Positions 47,981 to 57,929 of a stretch of 64,000 bases of DNA are shown in pieces. The stretch comes from Cycas panzhihuaensis. Its lineage: Eukaryota > Cycadophyta. The notes below the pieces were generated by a model. It saw only the letters and a program-made list of their open reading frames with translations. It was not told the origin of the DNA and made no database searches. How positions within the stretch are numbered: position 1 is the stretch's first letter; the number at the start of each line of letters is the position of its first letter. Position numbers and translations under genes: made by a program. Where the stretch lies: positions 56,675,741-56,739,740 of the forward strand of contig CM041465.1 of the NCBI GenBank assembly GCA_023213395.1, written 5' to 3'.

Positions 47981-50008
47981 GCAGTTATTATGGTAGACAA
48001 CTACGAAAACATAGGGGTGGCAATGATGAGCTTTATCGAGATGATGACTCAGGGAGACAAGCAGACTCTAGGGAGATGTGGATTGCTAAAGAACATCAAG
48101 ACTCCATAATATGCCTCAGACCAGCATCTCCTAGTTGAAATTGTCACCCATTAGGATCGTAGGTGCCATGTATTCCAGCTCCCCCAGGTAGGGGACGTCA
48201 CTATCACACTAGGGGACATTCAGAGGATCCTGGGCATGCTAGCGGGAGGAGAACCAACATCGCTAGGGGCATTGCCTAGTAGTGATGCTGCACACAGGGA
48301 GGCGGCCACGTATTTCACATGTGAGGATAAGTGGGAGAGGCGTGGGATACCAGTTCAGACCATGGTTATGTCATGGATTCCTCAGGTGAGGACATTGATT
48401 ACATTAGGCATTCTATTCCGGATTTCCCATAAATAGAACTATAGGGATATACCTGGTAGATGGATGGAGATAGTCAGGAGGTGTGAGGCTAGGGAGAGAC
48501 TGGACTGGGCTACTCTGATAGCAACGAACATGGTCACCCAGTTAGATGCTATCAGAGTGACAGGGAGAGGAGGATTCTCCTACTACACGTGGCTGCAGTG
48601 TTGGTTCTTTAATCACTTTGGGGCAGTAGCACCATCAGGAGGACCACATACCATCTCAGAATGGGCTCCCATGGTACACAGGTGGAAGACTCGGTTTAGG
48701 GGAACTGAGAACCAGGCTTAGGTTAGGCACTCAGTGGAGGTGACATCATTAGACCTCCTCACCATGGCAGACTATATGATAGATCCATACAGAGGGGTGA
48801 GATGGGATAGTGATGATGAGGCAAGAGGAGCAGGAGGGGCCCCTGGAGATAGTGATGACAATGATGGTGGTGATGGAGGTGACAAGGCAGGCCCATTAAG
48901 AGCAGTGGATGGTGAGGTAGGTCCATCAAGGACTGCAGGAGGCAAGGCAAGGCCTTAAGGAGTCACAGGAGGAGAGGTGGGTCTATTAGGAGTTGCAGGG
49001 AGAGGTAGGCCATCCCACACACTAGTCTGAAGACTAAGGGTGGTAGGCAGAGCTCAGTCAGTAGCAATGGTGGCAGCAGTAGAGGGAGGAGGAGACGCCC
49101 TGGCAGGCTAGGCAGTAGGTAAGGTGGTACCCGAGGGGGAGGGGGTACTAGCAACCGAGGAAGGTCCCAAGGAGGAGATAGTCACCAAAGTTGAGGAGTT
49201 GGTCATCCCAAGAGGTGAGACACTACCTTTCCTCATCACCCTTCTACTATCAGACATTTGGACAGTTTGTTTTGATTTATTCTTGAGGTTTTGATATGCA
49301 TATGGATATGTGGATTGATGCATGATATGTTTGGATTAGCAGGAGCAGTAGGGATGGTGAGGCTAATCGAGGGGATAGTCCAGGAGGTATTCACCCAGGT
49401 CTACGAGGAGGTGAAACCTCCCATCCAGGATGGAGAGGAGCCATAATCAGCAGGGGCACACACGGTGACATTCGCCCCACTAATTAGGACTAGAGACGTA
49501 TGGGTAGTAGAGTCCCAAGAGCACCAGGCGAGGATGGGACAGCTACAGGGAGATTTGGATGGGACCCGCGAGGAGAGAGATGCCTTACGAGGTCACGCCC
49601 AGCCATTAGAGGCAGAGGGTGGAGGAGCAAGTAGAGATGTAGAGGGCCGCATCTAGATATCCATGCTCGAGGAGCAACTCTGAGGAGTAGAGGAGAGGCT
49701 CCGATGGGTGGAGGGAGAGAGGGATTGTATCCAAGGGTGATACGATCAGCTGGTGGACCAGGTTGCATCGAGGTCATCACAGAGCAGGACCCAGACACAA
49801 ACGCCAACAACAAGCCCAAGGAGGCCTCGAGACGAGGGGAGTAAGGCAGGGAGCTCCCAGCGGTGCAGGAGGAGCCTAGGAGGCATCTGGTCTCCTGGGA
49901 AGGGATGACAGTGACCAGGAGACAACACTCTATGAGCACAGGAGTGTGAGAGAGTAGGGTAGGATCAGTTTTGATTGGGAAAGCACCGGACCTCCAGGGA
50001 GTCACCAT
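47981..50008 (+). pseudogene. Antisense plant mobile domain (PMD) gene carried by element E
   Basis: Plus-strand gene opposite to E's own coding direction. After the acceptor TTTTGCAG the frame reads 'AVIMVDNYENIGVAMMSF', 'LLVEIVTH', a TAG where B has Trp, 'DRRCHVFQLPQVGDVTIT', 'GDIQRILGMLAGG', 'CEDKWERRGIPVQTMVMSWI'. It then gives 'RRCEARERLDWATLIATNM', 'GFSYYTWLQCWFFNHFGAV', 'MADYMIDPYRGVRWDSDDE' and an Asp/Gly-rich linker. A second acceptor (GGATTAGCAG, 49333-49342) precedes 'GMVRLIEGIVQEVFTQVYEE' and a charged coiled-coil tail (about 49500-49800). The PMD core (wxRRxHxFxLPxGxxTITLxDVxxxLG) is well kept. Stops mostly stand for Gln or Trp. Intron positions agree with B's copy where both can be read. 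Confidence 0.8.
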
Positions 50009-50257
50009 ATGTTACCATATGATTGTACTCCTCCTTGCAAGGATTCCAGCTTCTTGCGGATGATGCACTATATTATTTGTATTATATGATTCTTTATATA
50101 TAGAGAGAGGGGCCATTGGCACCCCATTTGATGTATGATGATATATTTTGTTGTATATTTTGTTTATATATTTATGCGTATGTAGACATGGGTACACGAG
50201 TGCACGAAGGGCTATAGATGATGATGGTTTTGGTTTGTTGTTATATGGTTTTTGTTA

Positions 50258-51750
50258 TTAGATCATATAGGTGATGCCTAGGCTTCCTTTCATGTAGGGC
50301 CATACTGGTAGCAGGCATACATAGCCACCATGAGCGTGGGTGATAGGCACATATGAGGCTAAGAGATGGGGATCCATACATGTCCATCGAAGGAACATAT
50401 CGAGATATGCAAAGGAAGCATTGGCGAGAGAGAGTACAGGTACTCGAGTATGCGGTCCTAGTTGGAGTATGTTTCCGAACTCGAGAGTTACGGAAAACCA
50501 CACACCCAACAAAGAGGAAGAGTTTCTCTCAGGAGGGAAGCATAAGGTGTCACAAAAGAGGATAGAGAGATGAGTGAACCACCCTAAACCAAAATTCCAC
50601 CCGTGGTTTGGGGGAATGAGGATGCATTTAGGGTGGTAGTTTAGGCTTATTTCAGGGCGAGGAAAAAGAGACGGTGTGCTTAACCTACATAGGGGTAGGG
50701 GTAGACACACATAGAATTTAGATGGATGACGAAGGGTAGGCCCCGTATGGCTAGGCCTATAAGTAAAATGGTTTTGGTTGGAACCAAATGGGTGCAATGG
50801 ACCTAACACACAACAGGTCGCATGACAAGGTTGCATCTGAGTAGGATAGGCTCTAGTCCTAGGTGAGGATCTAGAGCACGAAGAAGAAGCGCCTCTATGA
50901 GTAGCTCGTCGATGCGGATGCCTACGCAAAGCCACTCTAGGAGGGCGAGAAGATAAAAGAAGTGGCTGGTTTAGAACCAACAACTTAGGAGCTATTATTG
51001 AATAAGGTGAAGAAGGGATACCTGATTGGGATACCTTCCTAGGCATGTGTGAAACCAAGGTGACACACCGAGGAGGGGGCTCATGGCCCTCGTTATCTGA
51101 CTCTGAGTCACCCATGATGACTAAATAACTATAGATACCTACACCAATAGGGGCAAACCTGACTAGGTTTGGCTCATGACAAGGCATAAGTTTGGTTGGA
51201 TGAAGGTCAGTCTCCTAAAAAAGAGGCCCCATGGAAGGGATAGCCTCCTCAGGATCGTTATCTTCATCATCAAAGACAACCTGGCAGGCTGGATGAGAAG
51301 TGTGAGATGGCATAGGCTTACAGACGACAACTTTAACTCATCTTTCATGGACAAATATAAGTTGCCCCCAATGTAAGGAGTAGATAGCTCCCATTTGGTT
51401 GAGCCATGGTCAGCCCAATAGGAGGTTGTACTCCACATCGATATCAAGTACAACAACATCAACAGAAATGGTCTTCCCTTCTAAGGTGAGAGAAAGGGAG
51501 ACTATCCCTAAGGGGGGCTTCTCGGTCCCATCATATCCTTGGCATTTCCAAGGGACGTACTCAAGAACTACTATGACTAGCTCCATAAGCATGCGCACAG
51601 GCATAGCATTAACCGATGAGCCATTATCTATAATGGTCATCTTTATGATAAAATCAGGAGTGTCAATAGAAATGACAAATGGGTAATGCAAAAGCTTCTC
51701 CCGTTTACTAGGAGACGGGAGATCTCGGGGATTAAACAAGATGACAGGTG
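50258..51750 (-). pseudogene. Element E protease and post-protease segment
   Basis: From the right: 'MFNPRDLPSPSKREKLLHYPF', 'DNGSSVNAMPVRMLMELV' (about 51625; catalytic Asp kept), 'DIDVEYNLLLG', a stop, and 'WGQLKF'-like sequence to about 51330. The conserved segment then has the longest open frame of any copy (50258-51187): 'NLVRFAPIGVGIYSYLVIMGD', 'PPPRCVTLVSHMPRKVSQ', then an Arg/Ser/Pro-rich tail without known domain. It ends close to the 3' end of the oppositely oriented PMD gene, so the two genes converge. Confidence 0.75.
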
Positions 51751-51859
51751 ATCAAGAGGGTGAAGGAGTGCAGCAGTCTGGAGAACTAGAAGGAGAGGAC
51801 AAGTCCCTCGTACCCTTCCCTTTGGCTTGCAAAGGGTGAGGGTTTAGGGACCTCCCTCT

Positions 51860-54016
51860 ATTTCGGTTACCCTTTTGTTGGTTAGTGTAATCACGTTCCC
51901 CGTGTTTAGGGAAGGAATCCTTATGGACAGGTTGGTCTAGGTTTGGCCTAAATGCCCATTTGGGAGAAGAATCATATTGTGGGGTGGCTCTAGGGTGCTG
52001 GGCCCAGCATTATGAATCTTCATGAAAACACTCCCTGTGGATGGAACACCACTTCTTCTCTAGGGAGGAATCTGGCTTTCTCATTTGAGAAGATTGGGCA
52101 TTACCGCCCTTTTGGGGAGTGATTTGAGAGGCTTGGTGGATTGGTTTGTGTGAGGTGGGGGATGAAGGGGCTTGGAGTTTAAGCTCCTTCATGGTACATT
52201 CGAACAAACGTATAGCAGAAGTAAGGGGATCCAAGGTCTTCTCCGTTGGATATGAAGAAGATTTGGTAGGCTATTGGACTTTAGTTTCACGGAGTGGTGG
52301 AGGTGCCTCACGCCATTGTGAGGGATTGAAAGGCTTCTTAAAACCAGCCTGGATCTCAATGGCCTCAAGCGCCAAGCACTTGGCTATGGTGAAGTCACAT
52401 GTCATTGCCCCCATTTTAAGGACTTCAACATGGACTTCTGGGCAAAGGGCATTAACAAATAGGTCTCTCTTCAACTCCTCAGGTAGGGTTACCTTGATGG
52501 AGTGAAGCAGGTCATGGAAGCGTCTCACAAAGTCACGATTTATCTGATCGTGATCTTATTTAAGAGACAATAGGGCTTTCATTCTGCTTTCGAAAGGACG
52601 AGCTATTTCAAAATAGTTGACGAATTCATCCACAAGTTGTTGGAATGAAAAGATAGAATATACTGGCATGTAATAGAACTACTTAAGGGCATCGTCTTGA
52701 AGAGAACGTGGGAAGAGTTTCATGAGTATGTGATCGTAAGCCCAATAATCGATGCATGCCATAGAAAAATTATAGACATGCTCTGCTGGGTCTTATGATG
52801 AGGTCCCATCAAATTTGGGAACCTCGGGAGGGTGAGGCAATAAGTTGGTTCTTAGTGCCTCGATGGATAGAGGTGTCGATCTATAGTCCATAAAGGGGTG
52901 TGACCTTGATTGGACCATAGGATCAAAAGAAGGCAGAAGAGGAGGTGGGAAAGGTTGCCCAAACCCTCCTTGAGAGACTTAGTTCGAAAGAGGATATTGA
53001 CCTCCTCCTGTTTGGTGAGAAGGAGCTAATCCCGCATTTGAGGGAATTTGCACAGGAGCAGGTGGGTACAAGGGACCTATCCCTCCTTGGGAAAGCGGCC
53101 CTTATTAGAAAGGAGCTTGGGAAAAGGTGTCTTGTAAGGGGGCTTGCCCTCCTTATAAATGTGCAACATGAGGGATGACATAAGAGGATGGAAAAGAGGG
53201 GTGTAGAACTGGGTTTTTCCTATATGGGCCGCCTGTGAGTGGCATGACCCCATATGGGTGCAAAGGGTTTACCCCATAAACTAGAAGGGGATTTCCCTTA
53301 CCATGCCCCCACGGTTGGGAAGTATAACCTGGAGGCACGTACAGGGAAGGATCCCTAGGTTGAACTTGGGAGTGTGTAGGGACAGACCCCACATAGCTAG
53401 AAATAGGGGCACATGCGGGTCCCCTAGATCTAACAGGTGGCGGATATACTATGGTCGACAGAGGTGTAATCATTTGACTAGAAGGGGGCATGCTCATCCC
53501 AAGTTGGGAAGAGGGCATACCTTGGGTGGTCCCCAAATAACATGGACCATGGGGAGAGGAAGATGAAGTGAAAGACATACTCATCGTAGGTAAGGGAGTT
53601 GAACGAGATAGATGAGGTAAGTCAGATATAGAGGAAGGAAGCGCAATGCTTTGCAAGATGCTCTTGAACCACTTAAGATGTGGTTGGAGGCGAGCGGCTT
53701 GGAAGTATTAGCTAAGGGCTTTGACAACATCTGTAAGAGGGGTATCCACTTGATCATAAGAGGTAGAAGGGACCTCATATGGGGCAGATCCCACAGGGCG
53801 ATCTTCATGAGAATCACCACTAGGGTGATAGAACTCTAGAGGAGAAGAGGCATTTACTTCATGAGTAGAGAGGTGGCGAACTTGCGGGTGTTCTTGGTCA
53901 CCTAGATAAAAGATAGGGTCCTCACCCTCCTAGGTGGGCCCTTGGAAACAGGCAAAAGGCTCATGTGATTCGGATGCATAGGCATGATATTCCCAGTCTG
54001 AAGGGAATCCCTCCAT
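51860..54016 (-). pseudogene. Element E gag, broken
   Basis: Minus-strand Gag from ATG 54016 ('MEGFPSDWEYHAYASES'). A Pro/Ser-rich middle (53153-53820) contains 'TTQGMPSSQLGMSMPPSSQM'. The capsid core is near 52850-52560 ('VPKFDGTSS'-like, stops), 'MRRFHDLLHSIKVTLPEELK' at 52528, 'VHVEVLKMGAMTCDFTIAKC', 'LALEAIEIQAGFKKP', and the Cys-His motif WCSIHRECFHEDS at about 52050, followed by a TAA before the last Cys. At least five frame breaks. Confidence 0.75.
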
Positions 54017-54241
54017 AGTCGAATCAGAATCTGACAAAGGAAGAGAGTGATAAGAAGGGTCTCCCAACAAAGGAGGAAGGCCTCACAAGCAACGAGGGAA
54101 ACATCACATACAAGTTCCCCCTAAAGATTGGAAGGATAAGAGAAGTGATATGATAGGTGTTGGGGGTTACCTAACAAACTGAGGAGAGCTACCAGAAAGG
54201 AGGTAGCACCAACAGGAAGGGAGAGAGGATTAATCCCTTAC

Positions 54242-54267
54242 TGGCGAGTCCCTAATATAGTCGCCAA
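54242..54267 (-). other. Primer-binding site of element E
   Basis: On the minus strand TTGGCGACTATATTAGGGACTC and then GCCA directly follow the 5' LTR. It is the same site type as in A and F, with a few substitutions; the TGGCGA/TCGCCA arms are kept. Confidence 0.6.
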
Positions 54268-57200
54268 TGGAATCACACTTATGGAGGGGGTTATCACACT
54301 TGGTTAAGATCAAACCAACTAACAGAGGGTTGCAAGGCTAAGGATCTATTAGGAAAGTGAAGGAAATCACCCACAAAGGGTGTTCATGCATTGGAATGTA
54401 GGTTTGGGACCCATAAATGGTGCACAAACCCCTTTGAGGCAACTCTACCTCAATTGGGAGTGATAAAGAGATGAGGGATATCCTCAGTTTCCTGAGTAAC
54501 CTCAAAAAATGGGCCCTCCTTCCCTTGGATGGCCAAAGGATGGGGGAGAGGACACACGAGGGAATGGCTCCTCGTGTGAAAAGGGGATATGAGAGAGGTA
54601 GTTCTAAGTACGAAATAAGGGTAGTATGCACTCGTGAAGGATTGGGAAGGTGGCTGTTCCTACAGGTGTGGAACTGACCTAAAGGTCATACTAGGGTGGC
54701 CTAGCTACAATAAATGAAATAACGATCAAAGGAAAAGTGAACCCTTAAAAGGGAAATGCCTTTAAGGTGCTACACCTAAGGTGGTCTTAGGAGTGTGAGT
54801 TGTTAATGGAAATGTTTTAATACTTTTGCATGTGGGTTGCTATGCAAAGCATGTATTGATGAGGTTGTGTATACGACAATGTGTTCTTGTATGAAAGAAA
54901 GTTATTTCAAAAAGAAAGGAAAAAAATAGCATAAAAACCCACTCGTTCACTCACACATGCATATCCTCACTCTCATTAACTTTCGAACGTGAAAGGAAGA
55001 GAACTAACAAGGAGCTATGTGTGATGTAGGATGTATGCAAGAGATGCAAGTTCAACTAACCGTACAACATATAAACGTGTAATAAATATGATCCTTATCC
55101 TATGCACTTTGTCAAATAAGAAAGCAAACTAACTAAGTGCAAATGATATATGCAGATTCCCTTTCTTTTCTTTCCCTTTAAGTGATATATGGGGGCAAAG
55201 GAAAGAAAGCAAAAGAAAGAGCACTAAAGGAAGCAAGAGGCATACCTGGAGGTTAGGTGGTTGAAGGAGCGCTACCCCTTATCGTATTCACTTTCCTTGT
55301 GCTACTCCCAACTACAGATGGTGTGACGAAGTGGTGCTAGTGAAGAAGGATAGGTGCTTCCTTACCTTCCCTAAATCCAAAAGAAAATGGAAGAGAAAGG
55401 AAGAGTTGTAACAAAAGGACTCAAAAGAAATAATGATCGGAAAAGCAAGAACGTACCTAGATTGGAATGTCCTTCCTCTCCACGCGTAGCAAGAAGGGAA
55501 CCTGCAACCAAGCAATGTTTGCCCTTTCCCACAGGGCAACAAGAACACAAGGGATATATGTGCAATATATATAGAATAATATGATGCAAACTATCTAAGT
55601 CAAAGAAACATTTGCAACACAAGACTAACTCTCAACTCCTTTTTATGCTAACTTACGAATAATATGAAAAAGGGGCTTGGAGGAAAAAGGATATGGTTAG
55701 CCTCGGAATGGCTAACCCTCCCAGGTCTGCGATACTCCATGTTGTCCAAGTACCAAAGTGGAAAAGCAGGGTAAATGTAATAAAACCTTGAGATGCAAAC
55801 AATAGATTACAAGCAAAATTGCATGTGTTGTCAATGTTGCAAAAGCTGCAAAGTGCAACTTTTACAACCTCAACCTAGCCTAACACCAAGTGACGGGTAG
55901 GATATGGTTTGGGGGCTCTAATTCTGCTTGTGTAAGGTCTGCAAAGCTGAGAGCAAGCACAACAATGGGCTGCATATGCTACTACTAACAACAACCTCCC
56001 TTCAAATAGCGCTTTGGAAGCCCAAGGGAAGCATGGAGGAGGAAGAGATAGGGAGAGAAGGGGATTGCCCTTGAGGAGAAGGGTCACTGGGTACAAAACC
56101 CTGCTTTTGCTCCTTTCACTCTCCTTGGAATCTTCTTCTTCACTACTTCCTTGGAGAAACCAGGGAAGAGCTAGAAGGAAATAGTGAGCAAACGAGAAAG
56201 GGAGGGTTTGCCTCCCATTTACAGCAGAAAAAACTAGAGAAAGAAAGTGTTGTACAAAGTATACAAACAACTTTTATAAAATTTAAAAGAGGGAAAGCAA
56301 AGTAAAGGATGATGGGTACCTTCTATGGGTAGATCAGGGGCAGATCTACCTAGAAAATAAGAGAAGAGGATAGGCCTTATAGGGTTTACAAGTGAAACCC
56401 CAAAGGAGCAGCAAACTGAAGTCAAAACCAGAATAAGATAGAATATCTGTGCTTAACGTAGTACTTAGAGTCTGTCCTTCCTTTACTTAGCTATGTTGCA
56501 GGCCTACTGCTACAAATCTGGAGCTGTTGAGGACTGGTATTAGGCTAGGAAGTTGATGTGTCAAACCTATATTATTGTAGGGTGTTTTTGTAGAAAGGTC
56601 TTAAGAGTAAATGAGAGAGAGAGTTAGAGAGAGTGGAAGCAGAAGAAATGAGGGTATTTTTGGGTTTTTAAACCCAACCCTAGCTCAATCGAGTGATTAG
56701 GATTCAGCTTGGGCTAGGAATATGTCTTTGCCATGTGGTAATTTTGTAATAAATACTAAATTAGCCACGATAAATTTTAAAAAATAATATGTGATAGTCA
56801 CCCCACGGTAAACTTCGTAGTACCACGAAGTTTGCAGCGGTACCACGATCTTTATCACGGTGTGGCAGAAATATAAGCAAAAGGAAGCTTAGGAGCTCAG
56901 AAAAAGGGGGTATTTCAGGCCTAGAGTAGTATGGCATTCTATTTAGGTGGCAAGGGATAGTCATGGGACTAAAAAACCTACGATAGGTGAAATACCAAAG
57001 GCGAGGAGCTCCCAAAAAGTTAATAAATAAGTGAAGAGGTACCAACCATGCCTAGGCAAGGTGCTAGAGGCCGAAGTGTGCCAATGGGCAATGTGATTGG
57101 GCTATGGGGGCCAACTGGTACTTGGCCATAATATGGAGATGTGGAGGAGGGTTGTGGAGCACCATGGGATGCATATCCCTAAATCGTCATAAGCTGAAGT

Positions 57201-57383
57201 GGTATAATGCAACATGATCAAGCAACGGATGCATAATGGTCACGCAATGAACCAAATAATCATGTAATGTAGAAAATATGCCTTAATTTACCTTTCTTAG
57301 AATTGACAAAGGTAAGGGATGGAAGTGTACCTATACTTACCTGAGTCGACTCGCATATGTCCATTCCTGGTAGCCAGGAAATA
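54268..57383 (-). repeat. 5' LTR of element E (3116 bp)
   Basis: Partner of 42709-45806. The minus-strand start is TATTTCCTGGC (TG mutated to TA) and the end is GTGATTCCA. It contains the hairpin GGTTAGCC/GGCTAACC (55695-55717) and a near-perfect 24-bp palindrome at 56810-56833 (AAACTTCGTAG/TACCACGAAGTTT). The mirrored TATA block lies near 56662. Confidence 0.9.
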
Positions 57384-57388
57384 AATGC
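57384..57388 (+). repeat. Target-site duplication of E, right copy
   Basis: AATGC, matching GATGC at 42704-42708 except for the first base (G/A, a typical decay change). Confidence 0.75.
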
Positions 57389-57842
57389 ATATATCAGTGA
57401 ATCTCAACTAGCAGAAGTATACATAGTAGGTCTTCGAGGTAATATTAGGTATTGACTAAAGACCACGGAGGTGAGCTTCCTAATCGATGCCATACACCAT
57501 GCTAGGAACATTGAAGCAAAATTCAGAGAAGGAAGACAAAATTTCATTCATCGAACCGAGTTTAAAAGACCTCCCAGCCAACAATTTATACTAAATTAGA
57601 CATAGTTTGGAACTAAAGCTGGTGCTCCTATGGGGGAGAAAAAAGATGAACAAATGTCAAGAGTAGAACACATCAAGAATGGAACATGTTTTCGTTGTGG
57701 AGGAAAGTATAATCAGGAACATAGATGCCCTCCTAAGAAGATGTTCATGATGAATAATGAAGAAGACCCTCTCCCTGATGAAACTATGGATGAAATTACA
57801 GAAGAGGAAGCATTGGTTCAAGAAGATGAAGCCCAAATATAG
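57389..57842 (+). pseudogene. Chromovirus D gag, second part with zinc knuckle
   Basis: Continues D's capsid in the frame left at 42708: 'YISESQLAEVYIVGLRGNI' and 'VSFLIDAIHHARNIEAKFRE'. The nucleocapsid knuckle follows at about 57688: CFRCGGKYNQEHRCPPKK, a chromovirus-type C-x2-C...H-x-C motif. An acidic linker ends at 57842 with TAG. One TGA at 57448 stands where Trp would fit. Confidence 0.8.
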
Positions 57843-57929
57843 GAGTTATTGAATATAAACCTGGATAATGTTTAGATATCACTTTAAACTATCACTAGGG
57901 AGACGTGCACACTACAGATATTGAGATAT

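Larger units (their letters stand above)
42709..57383 (-). mobile_element. Tat-like non-autonomous element E (14.7 kb, both LTRs)
   Basis: Full LTR-to-LTR element in minus orientation inside D's gag. From right to left: 5' LTR (54268-57383), primer-binding site, gag, protease, post-protease segment, PMD gene (on the plus strand, so antisense to E), RNase H ORF, polypurine tract, 3' LTR (42709-45806). As in B, there is no RT or integrase. The flanks carry a 5-bp duplication with one mismatch. Coding regions carry many TAG/TGA stops, consistent with an older age than B. Confidence 0.9.

Noticed and set aside
42709-57383. CRISPR-like or satellite arrays among the repeated blocks
   Set aside because: All long repeats are LTR pairs; no short regularly spaced repeats were seen anywhere in the window.
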